DNA of 64,000 nucleotides from Branchipolynoe longqiensis (GCA_030323885.1 CM059187.1:123910737-123974736); one strand, 5' to 3'; numbered from the stretch's first letter, positions 21,931-34,013 are shown. Made by a program: numbers and translations. The notes: a model not told the origin generated them from the sequence alone.

Positions 21931-22425
21931 GAGTGTTAAGATCAAGTAAGATATTAATACAAACAAGGAAGCATATTCTTCAGTGTTATGTGTGGTCTAC
22001 TCTAATGTATGGGGCAGAGACATGGACAATCTCTAAGAAAATGTACAAACGTTTAGCAGCATTTGAGATGTGGACTTATCAAAGGATGATGAAAATATCA
22101 TGGACAAAGAAGATCACCAACAAAGAAGTTCTTAGACAAATTAAAAATAAGAAAAGCTTGTTTGCCACTATACAGACAAAGAAACTTATTTATTTTGGCC
22201 ACATCATTCGTCAGAGTTCAATATACGGTACATTGTTGGAAGGGAAGGTGAATAGCAGCAGAGGGAGAGGGAGACCAAGAACATCATGGTTTAAAATATT
22301 TCACAGTGGACAGGCTTGAATTATTCACAGTCTATCAGAACAGCACACCATCGGGACAAGTGGAGAACCATTGCATCCAACCCTCGACTAGAGGACGGAA
22401 CTATTGATTGATTAAATTTGTCATA
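21931..22425 (+). pseudogene. Non-LTR retrotransposon 3' end, second copy, opposite strand
   Basis: The frame 21921-22319 is nearly identical to the 21060-21482 protein (LMYGAETWTISKK, AFEMWTYQRMMKISWT, GRGRPRTSW). It is broken by a one-base loss near 'tggtttaaaatatttcaca', after which the C-terminal part (ending DGTID) is out of frame. It starts at 'tagagtgttaagatc', so it is shorter at the 5' side than the inverted copy. Confidence 0.8.
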
Positions 22426-22690
22426 CATCACATATAGCTACAGAACTACCTCAGGCACCTGGTTCAGTATGGGGGAAGGCTGGAGTAGCTCCCGCTCGTG
22501 CCTTATGGTTTCTGTGAGGCCTATCTGAGCCCAAGTGGCCTTTATACTCGCATAATGTGCTATACATCACATACAGCTACAGAACTACCTCAGGCACCTC
22601 GTCCAGTGTGTGAAGGATGGCTGGAGTAACTCCCACTCGTGCCTTATGGTTTCTGTGAGGCCTATCTGGCCGCATTTGTCTAGTCTGGGT
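22426..22690 (+). repeat. ~139-bp tandem repeat units 2 and 3
   Basis: Unit 2 (22426-22564) and unit 3 (22565 to about 22680) are adjacent, so the native junction is visible: 'ataatgtgctata' followed by 'catcacatacagc'. Confidence 0.75.
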
Positions 22691-23029
22691 GAGTATGGGG
22701 GTGGGTGTGAGTGTGCGGGTGAGTGTGCGGGTCGTGGTGCATGGTCCCGGAGGCCTCAGGTAATCAGCGGGTCGGGGTTCCTGACTGGGAGGCAGCCAGC
22801 TGGAGGCAATCTTCCTCCAGTACAAATACGCTCCTCTGCGGGCCCCTGGCTCGCTTTGATAGGTCTACTTTGATGTGGGTGTGTGGGGGTGTCGGTGAGT
22901 GTGTTGTTGGTGTAGGGGAGCAGGAGCCCCCCCCCCCCCCCATCTACCCACCTCCCTTATCATGGCTCCTCGATGCTGGTGTGGACAGTGGCGACTGGCA
23001 GGAAGTGGTGTGGAATCTTTACCTACCAA

Positions 23030-23375
23030 AGTGGAGGACGGGAGCGGGGGAAGGGGTGGGGAGAGGAGGGGGGAAGGGGAGAAGGGGAGAGAGGGGAGAG
23101 AGGGAGAGGGGTGGGAGGGGTGTCAGGGGGAGGGGGGGAGAGGGGAGAGAGGGGGGGATGGGAGAATGAGGAGGGGGGATGGGGAGCGGAAGGGGAGGGG
23201 AAGGGGAGGGGAGAGGGGGAGAGAGGGAGAGGGGGAGGGGGAGGGGAGAGGGAGGGAGAGGGGGGAGGGGGTAGGGGAGAATGAGGAGGAAGGAGGATGG
23301 GGAGCGGAATGGGAGGGGAAGGGGAGGGGAAGGGGAAGGGGAATGCGAATGGGGGGGGGGGGAGTGGATGGGGAG
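23030..23375. repeat. GGGGA/GAGAG purine array
   Basis: A low-complexity purine-rich tract. Gly/Glu/Arg-rich frames are artefacts. A CCCCCCCCCCCCCC run precedes it at about 22928-22941. Confidence 0.85.
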
Positions 23376-23504
23376 GGTGGAGGCCGTTGTTTAGGTGTGT
23401 TGGATAGCAGTCGGGAATCAGTGACCCAAGTGGCAGTGCGCAGTTAGCCCCGTACGGGAATCACAAGTCACGTGGGAAACCCGCGTGGAGTAGTCTGTAT
23501 GCTG

Positions 23505-23655
23505 GTTGGTTGTTTGTTGGAGTTTAACGTCCTGGCAAATTCTATAGTCATATCAGGATCGGTATCGACTTGTGACAGTGCGCACTCATGGCAACGTTAT
23601 AGTACTGCCCCACTGGGAGACCAGGCCACCAGCACCATGACCTGATATCATACTC
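23505..23655 (-). repeat. SINE-A 3' half
   Basis: Tail and half of the body, from 'ttggttgtttgttggagttt' to 'caccatgacctgatatc'. It stops abruptly at 'atactcaaata', about 50 bp before a SINE-B copy. Confidence 0.7.
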
Positions 23656-23699
23656 AAATATAGTAACAACTAACATGTCTGTTATTTTATACATGTGTC

Positions 23700-23880
23700 G
23701 TGGGGGTGATGAAAATGGGAAATATTGCACCTAGAGCGGGACTTGAACCCACATCTCTTTGCATTCCAGGCCAGTGTGCTAACCATTACACCACCTACGC
23801 TCCCTGACATCACCACACTACCCACGCCTACCTGTCTGTGTGGTTACTTGCCTGAGAGGTCAGTGCCGACTACTACATAT
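23700..23880 (-). repeat. SINE-B copy
   Basis: Same tRNA-like module as at 1.5-1.69 kb: 'ggtggtgtaatggtt' A-box text and 'gggttcaagtcc' as a mutated B-box. The flanking text also matches on both sides. Confidence 0.65.
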
Positions 23881-24665
23881 GTATAAATAGTTCGTTCGCA
23901 AATGAGAAAGAAAATCTAGGACTTGGTGTGGGTTGAGTTTATTCTCTGGCAGGAGAATACATGCTGGCTGCCGTTATTTATATCCACATAATAAATTATA
24001 TAGCACATATATAGTAATCGACATGTTTATTCAGTCAACAACTTTTGTCAGTGTCGAGGTACTGGTTTCGGCTATGCAACATTACTACTTTGCCCTCGTT
24101 TTACATAATTAAAATAGCAAGTATTTATAAGTATTGATAACAAGGAAAGCTTAAACGATGATTTTTCCGTGTAAATACAGATGAAAAATTGTAGGCAATA
24201 TTAGGAGATCTATCAAAATCGATTCATTAGCAGTAGTGTGTGGTATTAGCTTGCTTATTACACTCCCCTTTACCTTAGCTTGAAGTACGTTGTATTATGC
24301 AGGCTCACTGTTGGAGATGAGTACTGAGATGTTAATGGGAAACGTGCAAAATTACTTCTTGAATACAGGTTGAAATAACAGAAGTGACCGGTTCTATTAA
24401 ATATACCATAAACTTTAAAGAAATACAATAATATAGTTAGTACACAATTACAGTTAATTCAACAGGTAAGTTATGTTACTGAAATCGAGATGCAGAAATA
24501 AATAAAATGTACTACAAGAATTTCTCGTATTGCATGACACTTAAATATGGAGGGATACAAGAAAAAAGAGATAACATAGACACGTCCTTAGCAATGACAT
24601 CCACAAGGTTCACTGTGTATTTCCAAGTTAACACGGTAAGTATTGCATGACACCAAAATCTTGAA
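23881..24665. other. AT-rich low-copy DNA, no gene seen
   Basis: Nothing recognised. 'gaccggttctattaaatata' at about 24386 resembles an M1 interior block and may be a trace of M1. Confidence 0.4.
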
Positions 24666-24667
24666 AT

Positions 24668-25105
24668 AATACTGATGATACTGATGATACTGATGACACT
24701 GATGACACTGATGACACCAATGACACTGATGATACTGATAATATTGATGATACTGATGATACTGATGACACTGATGATACTGATTATGTTGATGATATTT
24801 ATGATGTTAATGATGTTAATGATGTTGATTATGTTAATGATGTTAATGGTTAATGGTGTTAATGAGGTTAATGGTGTAAATGGTGTTAATGATGGTAATG
24901 ATGTTAATGATGTTAATGGTGTTAATGATGGTAATGACGTTAATGATGTTAATAATGCTAATGAGGCTAATGATGGTAATGATGGTAATGATGGTAATGA
25001 TGACAAGGGTGATAATGCTGACAATGGTGACAATGATGGTGATGATGGTGATAATGATGACAACGATGATAACGATGATAACGATGATAATAACTAATAC
25101 TAACA
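24668..25105. repeat. GATGATACT / GATGTTAAT array
   Basis: A triplet-period array. ATG-rich and Ile/Ser-rich frames are artefacts. Confidence 0.9.
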
Positions 25106-26045
25106 ACTATAATAATAACATTAACTAATCACGACTATAAAAATAATTATAATAACTGCAATAACAACTGTAAAAATAATACAAACAATAAAGGTGCCTA
25201 TTACTTACTTAGTATTACAATACGATCTGCAGATTTGTTGCTGTGATAGTGACCGAGGTTCAGAATATAGGGCGGTGGGAGGGGTAATGGGATGCAATGG
25301 AGGTGGGGTGAATGTGTGGATGGAGGAGGGGGAGGGGGAGGAGTTAATCAAAATACTGGAACTTAGTGGAAGCCCTATGATGGTAGGAGTTTAGGCAGCA
25401 CTTGGTAGGCTGAGATTTCCTAGTGAGTGGTAGGGGGGGGGGGACATAAAGTGTGTCATTCAATCTGGCGCCTGTGGATCTAGACTCAACTGTCAAGGGC
25501 CGAGACTTGTGGGTGGGAAATGGCTACCTGAGTAGGGCCCGGGGGAAACAAAAGGTCGGATAGAAACCCTACAGGGATTGGTGTGTGTGTGTGTGTGTGT
25601 GTGTGGGCGGGGGGGGGGGGCTGTGAAGACTCAGTGGGGGCTTGTGGGGGCCGGGCGCCGATGAGGTATGTGGTGGCGCTGCATACTTCAGCGATGTGTT
25701 GCACTGCATGGCGGGATATGAATTGTGATCCTCGTTGTGGTGAGTTATGATATAATGATAGAGCCTCGCCTCGGTAATTTTTTTTTTTTTTTTTAAATTA
25801 TTATTAGTAGTAGTAGTATTAACAGAGCATTAATTCACAGGCCATTCGAAGTCGGTGAAGTGGTTCGTGGGTTGTCAGGATCTAACTCTGGCCGCTCAGA
25901 GTTGAAATAAATTAGCCCTTTAACAAGCACTAACTAGCTAAATGAGTTTTATTGTATAATGCCTCGCGACATGGTTCGAGTATAAAGCCTAGGGCCATAC
26001 ACACCTGGGCGCCGGTCTTAAATCAGCCCTCATCTTCACCGTCAG
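25106..26045. other. Low-copy DNA with GT and T runs, no gene seen
   Basis: Contains a GT run (25580-25603) and a run of about 16 T (25780-25795). No gene is recognised. Confidence 0.4.
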
Positions 26046-26059
26046 ATATTGCCATGCGC

Positions 26060-26525
26060 AAATGTGCCACTTTGGGGGAAAGGGGGGGGGGGTGCCTCGG
26101 GGAAGGGGCCGGGGGAGGGGTTAGGGAAGGGGGCGCATCGGGCAATGGGGGGGCGTCTGGAAGGGGTTAGGGAAGGGGGGCATTGGGGACGGGGGATTGG
26201 GGAAGGGGGCGTCAGGGAAGGGAGGCGTGTCCGGGGAAAGGGGAGTCGGGGAACGGGACATCGGGGAACGGGAGCGGGAATCGGGGAGGGGGGGCGGGGA
26301 GTCAGGGAAGGGGGGCGCGTCGGGGAAGGGGGGGATCGGGGAAGGAAGGCGCATCGGGGACGGGGAGCGTCGGAGAAGGGGGATCTCGGGAAGGGCACGC
26401 GTCGGGGAAGGGGGGGGGGGCATCGGGTAAAGGGGGCATTGGAGAAGGGGGTGTTGGGGAAGGGGAGCGTCGAAGGGGGGTGTTGGAGAAGGGGGTGTTG
26501 GGGAAGGTGGGAGGGTGGGGGGCAC
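26060..26525. repeat. GGGGAAGGGGGCGTC-type minisatellite
   Basis: A 15-20 bp unit with G runs of 4-10. It is rich in potential G-quadruplex runs. Frames on both strands are artefacts. Confidence 0.85.
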
Positions 26526-26939
26526 GTTGGGTATTTTGCCTTACAATGACGTTAACACCAGGCCAATAATGAGCCTCCAGCTGGCCGACAAATAACGCCA
26601 TTTTCGGACAGCACAAAAGACACCTGTAAAATGACACTAATAAATAACTCCGACTGTGGCATATACACAAGCGGGTAATAAGTATGACACGTGAAAAACC
26701 AACACGGTCCCCGTCTCCCCCGGCCCGCCTGCCTGTGAACAAAGGCGGCAGGATTCAGCAGTCAACTGCCTATAACGGCCGGTCATGATGTATGTATGTG
26801 TGTGACTGTGAGCCGTATTACCTCTAATGGGCACCCCTCGCGAATAACAGCGCATTCTCTGTCAGCACCACCCCGTACATCCACCTTCACGAATGACGAA
26901 AATATACAATGTCCTTGAATGATTAAATAGATTGATTAA

Positions 26940-26951
26940 TAAATATACACA

Positions 26952-26986
<35 letters not shown>

Positions 26987-27015
26987 ATGAATAAATAAAT
27001 AAATAAATAAATAAA
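26940..27015. repeat. AAAT microsatellite
   Basis: About 18 AAAT units with one GAAT variant. Confidence 0.9.
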
Positions 27016-27136
27016 CGCGCCTGTCCTTTCCACTTTCTGGTTAAAGCCATGTGCAAAATATGATTTGATTTATTAGGGTAATGCCAGTAAAGCAACCACA
27101 GAGAAATGCTAGTGATTAAAGTTTGATGTACATTAT

Positions 27137-27146
27137 ACATATATAT

Positions 27147-27201
<55 letters not shown>
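27137..27201. repeat. TA microsatellite
   Basis: A TA run of about 60 bp. Confidence 0.9.
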
Positions 27202-27203
<2 letters not shown>

Positions 27204-27559
27204 TCCATATAGTGTATACATAGATTTAAACTAGTATGAATTCATGCAGACTGATGCATACATTTAACGAATATAACCAACGGATATTTGATTACAAAAT
27301 ACTATAAAAAGAAGACAATACAATGGCTGTTCCCCCTAGAATTATCAGTATCAACTATCACTGTCTTGTTGTCGACGCGGCATTAAACCATCACCAGTCA
27401 AATTTATAAAAAAAAAAAAAAGTATTGGTTTCGGCAAGAGCTTTAATTAGATATGAAATATTTGTTTCGTGAAAAAAAATTGTATTAAGTTTTTTTTTAA
27501 AATTAGTTCAACACCAGAGAGTAGCTGTGTCTGGAGAATGGTTTCGTCGGGCCAGGTAT

Positions 27560-27990
27560 CAGTGAGTGAGAAGCCGGCGGCGCGTCCCGCAGCGTCCCGC
27601 AGCCTCCCCCTACCGGGTGACGATAGATGGCGCTGCGTGGCGGGAGGCCCGACGCGGGACAAATTGCACGACGGGAGTCCGCGACCGGTGATGGGCATCG
27701 GGGCGAGGCGTGCCAGGCCCGGGCCCCGTCACCACGCCTCCCGCCTCCCCGCCTCCCCGCTTCCCCGCCGTCCGGCCGCCCTGTCATCCCGCCTCCCCCG
27801 CCTCCCCCCACCGCCTCCCCACCGCCGCGTCCCCGCCCCTAATACCCGTGTCCATTTAGCATTAAGGCGTCCTCGTCCCGCTTCGGGTGGTCTAAGATCA
27901 AGGTGCGCCGGGCGTGTATCCGGGCGTGTATCCGGGCGTGTAGCTGGGCGTTTAGCCGGGCGTGTAGCCGGGCGTGTAGCCGGCTGTCAG
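27560..27990. repeat. GC-rich segment with CCGCCTCCC and GGGCGTGTA arrays
   Basis: CpG-rich DNA with short tandem tracts: CCCGCAGCGT at 27585, CCGCCTCCC at 27740-27800, and GGGCGTGTAGCC with variants at about 27910-27985. It may be a CpG island, but no exon is identified. Confidence 0.55.
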
Positions 27991-28324
27991 GTGTGCAGGT
28001 ACAGGTGTTATTACGGCGTACAACAGCAGTCCAAGAGTGATGATTGTGTTGGCGCTAACAACGGGCGCAGGCGTCAACCTCGGTCGCTTCTTTGATCCCG
28101 TGTTTGTGGACGGACGGATCCGCGTGCCTCTTGTTAGATGCCACTGATCCGTACACGGATCTCCGCCCGGCGTGGCCTGCCTACCGTGATAGATGGCTGG
28201 CTGGTTGGTTGGCTGGTTGGATGGATGGATGGATAGATGGATGGGTGGGTGGTTCGGTGGGTGGATCCTTCCCCCCGCCCCACCCTCTCCACTCCCATCC
28301 AGGCCCCTATGTCATTGTATGGGG

Positions 28325-28850
28325 AGTGGGGGTGGGGGAAGGGGATGCGGGAGAGGAGGGGAGGGGAGTAGGGACGGGAAAGGGAGGGGAGTGCGAGGGA
28401 GGGAAGGGGAGGGGAGAGGGGAGGAGAGGGGAGGAGAGCGGGGAGGAGAGGGGAGGAGAGGGGGGAGGTGAGGAGAGGAGGGGGAGAGGAGAGGATGGGA
28501 GGGGAGTTGACGCGGGGAGAGAGGAGAGAAGAGGGGAGGAGAGGAGAGGAGAGGAGAGGAGGGGAGAGGAGAGGAGAGGAGAGGAGAGGAGAGGGGAGGA
28601 GAGGGGAGGAGAGGAGAGGAGAGGAGCGGACAGGGAAGGAAAGGAGAGGAGAGGAGAGGATGGATGGGGCGGAGAGGGAGGGGAGAAGGAAGGGGACAGG
28701 AGCGGAAGGAGGGGGGGGAGGAAACGGGAGGTGAGGGGGGGAGGGGATGGGATGGGATAGGAGGGGAGGGTGAGGGCGGGGAGCAGACGGAGGGTGGGGG
28801 GAGGGTAGAGGAGGGGACGGTGGGGGAGGAGAGGGGGGAGCAATCACCGT
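28325..28850. repeat. GGAGAGGAGA purine array
   Basis: Purine-rich pentamers and decamers. Leu/Ser/Pro frames on the minus strand are artefacts. Confidence 0.9.
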
Positions 28851-29100
28851 TGGTTTGCTTTGTATTTGATGGAGGGGTAGACGAGCCCCGAGGTTGAACC
28901 GTAAGCAGGGCGGCCATGGCTTGTAAGTTGTAGTTTGCCTGTGTAGTTCTAAGTGGGTAGTTTACCTGCGCATTGACTGTGTGAAAGGCTGGTGATTATG
29001 ACTAGGTGCTGATAGGAGGGAAGGGGCTGAAGGAAGAGCCTGGGGTGGGGTTTAAGGCTCGTTAGGCCTTCTCAACCGGCGATCACTGAGCAACATGAGG
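28851..29100. other. Low-copy DNA, no gene seen
   Basis: Nothing recognised. Confidence 0.4.
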
Positions 29101-29104
29101 GTGG

Positions 29105-30105
29105 TCTCTATGCAATGCATCCCCTCTCCCCCCCCCCCCCCACACGGCCACTACCAAGCTATCCTACTCCCCCGTACCCCCGTACCCCCACCCCATGAGG
29201 GTCCCCTCCCACTTCCCCACACTATGCAATGCATGCCCCCCCCTCCAGCCTCCCCCCACCGCCACCAAGCTATAATACCCGGTTACCCTCACTCCATAAG
29301 GGTCCCCTCCCACTTCACCACAGTCAGCTTTCCCATTACCCCCCACCCCACCCCACAGCACCCCCACCCACCCACGGCCCCCACCTCAGAGCCTTCCATC
29401 CACAACCCCCCACCCACAACCCCCACCCACAACCCCCTCCCACAATCCTCCACCACAACCCCCACCCCACCTCACAACCCCCACCCCACCTCACAGCTCC
29501 GACCCCACCTTACAACCCCCACCCCACCTCACAACCCCCACCCCACCTCACAACTCCGACCCCACCTCGCAACCTCCACCCCACCTCACAACCCCCACCC
29601 CACCTCACAACCCCCACCCCACCTCACAACTCCGACCCCACCTCACAACCCCCACCCCACCTCACAACCCCCACCCCACCTCACAACTCCGACCCCACCT
29701 CACAACCCCCACCCCACCTCACAACCCCCACCCCACCTCACAACTCCGACCTCACCTCACAACCCCCACCCCACCTCACAACTCCGACCCCACCTCACAA
29801 CCCCCACCCCACCTCACAACTCCGACCCCCACCTCACAACCCCCACCCCACCTCACAACCCCCACCCCACCTCACAACTCCGACCCCACCTCACAACCCC
29901 CACCCCACCTCACAACCCCCACCCCACCTCACAACTCCGACCCCACCTCACAACCCCCACCCCACCTCACAACCCCCACCCCACCTCACAACTCCGACCC
30001 CACCTCACAACCCCCACCCCACCTCACAACTCCGACCCCAACTCACAACCCCCACCCCACCTCACAACCCACACCCCACCTCACAACCCCCCCACCTCCA
30101 CCCAG
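29105..30105. repeat. 19-bp CCCCACCTCACAACCCCCA minisatellite
   Basis: From about 29450 the array is very regular, with the unit CCCCACCTCACAACCCCCA and its variant ending AACTCCGA. Variant and main units alternate in higher-order blocks. The 312- and 342-codon Pro/His/Thr frames are artefacts of the 19-bp period, which is repeated in all three frames. Confidence 0.9.
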
Positions 30106-30600
30106 CCACATTTCCCGGCGTAGACAAACATGCATCATGGCGCGCTCCTTACTGTATCCCCCTCTGATGACTACCTGAGGTGTGGTCCCTCCTCCCCCCC
30201 CCCCCCCCCATCCGACCCCTACCTCTCACAGCCACCCCCACCCCTACCACCACCACCCCAGCTCCCACCTGGTGCCGGATGACACACCTGTAATTAAGCC
30301 GCCCCGGCGCCGCAGGTGTGTGCGTCCAGGTGCGAATTACCTGGGCATTGCTAGAGCATGGCGGCCACTGAGTGGTTGTGCACGTCAGAGACAATCACGG
30401 TAGGATCCCCCACCACCTCCAACACCCACACCCACACACCCGCACACCCACCCACCCCCACACCCACCCGTGAATGCACGCCTAGCCCCATGTTTATACA
30501 GCACCACTTATCCACAGCCAACTAACCCCTTATCCCCCATAGGTTAGTCTGTGCTTTTTTTTATGAACATCACACATAGTAAAGTATCACTTTGCATTTT
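30106..30600. other. C-rich low-copy DNA, no gene seen
   Basis: A run of 14 C occurs at about 30196-30209, with a CACACCCACACCC tract at 30420-30470. Confidence 0.4.
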
Positions 30601-30601
30601 C

Positions 30602-30962
30602 TTAAAGCTGCATAGTCCGATGAAAGATAAAATTCGCAAAACCAAAACAATAACCTATATTTTATTCTACACATCTAACTTAGATATTGATGCACTTATT
30701 ATGCATTTGTCGCCCCATAGAAGGGGGTAGGTACTGAGTCAATGTAATAGGACCTGTTATTGACGAAGCCGATGGTGTCAGAGTGTTGGTGGGCTTGCCA
30801 GAACAAATTTATACATGTTTGCATTTCAGTTATCTCAAACATTAGGCATGTAAAATAAAAGGTGATTCAAACTAAAGTAAGGTAGATTATAAGAATTAAT
30901 TTAATATATTTATCTTAGAAGAAATGACAGAAATTCAAAACCATCGGACTATGCAATTTTAA
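30602..30962 (+). mobile_element. M1 MITE
   Basis: Complete, with both inverted termini (TTAAAGCTGCATAGTCCGAT and ATCGGACTATGCAATTTTAA) and no insertion. Confidence 0.8.
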
Positions 30963-31247
30963 AATTATATAATATGTTTATTGTTAGTGTTACTCTTGAA
31001 TTGCTTACATAAATTTAAAGATGAATATATTGGCTTAACTATTCTGAGTTACTCTACTTTAAATTTGAGTACTTTTCTCAGGTATTAAAAACGAGATATT
31101 GAAAGTGTGCAAAATAATGTGTGCATTCCACACCAATTGAAGCCAAGTGTAATAGGCCATAACTAGGTTAGACCGACACCTGTCAAAGCAAAGCCAGGTT
31201 TGACATTGACAAGAGGGAAAATCCCCAGATAAATATTTAATGACTGC
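30963..31247. other. AT-rich low-copy DNA, no gene seen
   Basis: Nothing recognised. Confidence 0.4.
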
Positions 31248-31338
31248 ACCTACATCTAAATCAGATACGAAAGATCAAATATAGATAATTGTTTTGGTGG
31301 CGAAAATAGTATGCTTTCGTCGGATAATGCAACTTTAA
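31248..31338 (-). mobile_element. M1 terminus fragment
   Basis: Only the first ~90 bp of M1 on the minus strand, ending 'cggataatgcaactttaa'. It abuts the plus-strand M1 copy, so the two termini form an inverted pair. Confidence 0.55.
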
Positions 31339-32001
31339 TTAAAGATGCCTAGTCCGATGAAGTATCAAACGTTCAAAACCAAAGCAATTATCTAGAATTG
31401 ATTGTACAAATCCAACTTAAACACTGGTGCACTTATTAAGCATGTGTTGCCACATAGAAGGGACTATTGAGTCAATTTAATAGAACCTATTTCTGCAGAA
31501 GCCAATGGTGTCAGAGTTTTGGCATCCTTTCCGAAACTAATTTTACATGTTTGCACTTCAAATAGATCAAAAGTTAGCCATTTAAAATAAAAGTTACTTC
31601 AAACTTTTAAGGCCCTGTCACACTACGACGTTTCCCCCGGCGCGCCGGCAACGCGCAAAATATTTGCAACCCGTCGACACGAGTCCAACTCGTCGGCGTT
31701 TTGGGAGAAAGTTCGACGGGGTGCAGCGTGTTAGTAGCGTGCTATGAGCGCGCGGCCAACGCGTTTAGACGCGCGGCGGAACAGCATGTCAACGTCCTGC
31801 CAGCGGGTTCCCAGCGTGACTTCGGCGTGTTGTCTGCGCGCTGTCGGCGCATTGACGGCGCGTTGGTGTCGTGTTAGTACCGTGTCAACGCGCCGTCGTA
31901 GTGTGACAGGGCCTTAAAGTATTTGATTATAAAAATCAATTAAATATATTTATCTCAGAAAAATGACAGAAACTCAAAACCATCGGATTAGACAACTTTA
32001 A
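31339..32001 (+). mobile_element. M1 MITE interrupted by a fold-back element
   Basis: The left end is TTAAAGATGCCTAGTCCGAT and the right end is ATCGGATTAGACAACTTTAA. It is interrupted at 31611-31913. A paralogous segment at 32968-33120 lacks the interruption. Confidence 0.8.
31611..31913. mobile_element. Fold-back element with GGCCCTGTCACACTACGACG ends
   Basis: 303 bp with about 20-bp perfect inverted ends, flanked by TTAA on both sides. The interior is very rich in CGGCG, GCGCG and ACGCG words in both orientations ('gcgtgttagtagcgtgc', 'ggcgcgttggtgtcgtg'). It stands out sharply in base composition from the AT-rich M1 around it. No coding capacity. Confidence 0.8.
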
Positions 32002-32965
32002 TTATCATTGGGTTCTGAGCATGGCTCCAATTTCACACATATTATGAGACATCTTTAACTCCAGCACACGTGGCTTTATGAGACAGGATTTGCCTTCCAA
32101 CATTCTCCAACTGTCACTGTCTCTTAAATGTTATGGGTTTGTGATTTATCGCCTTTTAGGTGCTTTTTTTAAATGTTTTGTTAAAAATAAATTCCATTTG
32201 CCAAGCGTTCCCAGGTCGCCATCCAGCAATGGAGTTTGCGTTGTTGTCTCATAGCAACCGATTATGTGTGAATACACTCAGAACATGCGCAGAAGTTTAA
32301 ATTGCGTATTTCCTTTTCTTTGTTTAGATACTCTGCGGATGAAATGTTATTTAAGAGCATTAAGATAAATATTGTTGATCATGACTGTACTCCTTCAAAT
32401 AATCGCACAAGCTTTCGCTAATAAGAATTAACTGCGGAATAACGGTGATCATTTCGCCGGGTTCAGGTGGTGTGCCCAGGTGCGACGAGTGGGCACCTAC
32501 CCAGGTGAGCTGCAGGTAAACTGTGACCAAAGCCCTACCTTCCAGCGCCAGGACATGATCGGTCAAGCAACCCCTTGGGCCAGCTAGGTCTTCTTGAAGT
32601 CTTGTCAGTGTTTGAGCAGAGTCTCACACCTGTCTTCTCACCTGGCATATCTCACCTGTGGCTGACCCCTGCTATTAGTACTACTACATAAGAGTGTTAC
32701 GTCACTGCTCACCTGTTGCCGTATGACCGCGGCGGGAGTTCATACAGACATCATTAGTGCATTTCATGTAAATTGCCCAGATGATGACCGGGGTCTTAAT
32801 TACCAACAATATCCATGGATGGCCATTGTTCAGTTGCAGCTGCCAAGCAAAATAACACAGGTATAGCAAACTACACGCGGTCATATACATGTATAGCAGA
32901 CCTGCCACATGATACAGGTTATTTGTTTCCGATACGGTGATTATCCGCTTGTATCCGATGTTGGT
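32002..32965. other. Low-copy DNA, no gene seen
   Basis: The first ~90 bp are shared with 33121-33190 as part of a duplication. The rest looks unique. It includes a block at about 32440-32560 rich in CACCTGGGCA/CCAGGTGAGC E-box-like words, of unknown meaning. Confidence 0.4.
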
Positions 32966-32967
32966 GA

Positions 32968-33190
32968 TATTTTACATGTTTGCACTTCAAATAGATCAAG
33001 ACTTAGACATTTAAAATAAAAGTTACTTCAAACTAAAGTATTTGATTATAAAAATTAATTAAATATATTTATCTCAGAAAAATGATAGAAACTCAAAACC
33101 ATCGGATTAAACAACTTTAATTATCATTGGGTTCTGAGCATGACTCCAATTTCTTACATATTATGAGGCATCTTTAACTCCAGCACATGG
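32968..33190 (+). repeat. Duplicate of 31541-32090 lacking the fold-back element
   Basis: It is nearly identical to the right half of the M1 copy at 31.5-32.0 kb and to its outside flank ('ttatcattgggttctgagca', 'catctttaactccagcaca'). The shared outside flank shows segmental duplication and not a separate M1 insertion. Confidence 0.8.
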
Positions 33191-33240
33191 ATGGCTGCAT
33201 GTGACTCGACCTGGCTCGAGTCACACTCACATGCAGTCAT
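33190..33240. repeat. Imperfect palindrome
   Basis: CTGCATGTGACTCGA and TCGAGTCACACTCACATGCAG face each other across 'cctggc'. It could form a stem of about 15 bp. A G run of about 20 (33250-33271) follows. Confidence 0.6.
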
Positions 33241-33271
33241 AGGCACGGAGTGGGGGGGGGGGGGGGGGGGG

Positions 33272-33694
33272 CATACTCCATTTTGATACGGATTTTTAGT
33301 TAAATTTATGAAAATAAAAATGTCTAGCCACAGCCACAGTGATGAATGTTGTATGACAATGAAATGTAGTTTGTTGTATATAATGTTTGAGTAATAAAAT
33401 TATGTAATTGTATTCACATGTTTTTATGGTATGCAGAACACATGTATATGAATTACTATGTGATACAGATTCATACAGATTCGTGCAGGATTTTAGGTGA
33501 ACACTACAGATTGCTATCCAAAAAATGTGGCAAATCAAAATTATAGCGAAAGTATTGTGTTTATTTCCAGACTATCAATAATACCACGCATATTATGCAT
33601 AGACAATTTAGAGTCAATTGGCACATCCTTCCATCTTATATTTTCTCACATTCGTTGATTGAACGGGGGAACATTTAAACGCAGACAGTTAGTT
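33272..33694. other. AT-rich low-copy DNA, no gene seen
   Basis: Nothing recognised. Confidence 0.4.
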
Positions 33695-34013
33695 TTCTTC
33701 ATTCCACTGGTCCTTGCCCTGTCCTAGTAATGCCAGGTGCCAGGCTAGGTAGACAAGTATAAATGTTCAAGTCACGTGACCACATCGGCTCATCACCACC
33801 TTCTCTCAATATGCACAGAGAGTGCGTGATTTCATTAGAATTATATTAGCAAAAGACAGTGTTTGTTTGTTTGTTTGTGTGTTTGTTTGTTCGAGTTTTA
33901 CGTCATGGCAACACCTAAAGTCCTGTCATTGTATCAGGACGGGCACCGACTTGTGACAGTATACACTGATGGCGACTTTATAGTGCTCCCCTACTTGGAG
34001 ACACCGAGCTAAC
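33695..34013 (-). repeat. Two SINE-A fragments
   Basis: 33708-33772 matches the middle of SINE-A ('tccttgccctgtcctagtaa', 'caggctaggtagacaagtat'). 33860-34013 is the tail plus half of the body, with a GTTTGTTT-expanded tail and a small insertion ('ctgtcattg'). Confidence 0.6.

Noticed and set aside
29095..30167. Pro/His/Thr-rich frames of 312 and 342 codons
   Set aside because: They translate the 19-bp minisatellite. The protein repeat is the same in each register.
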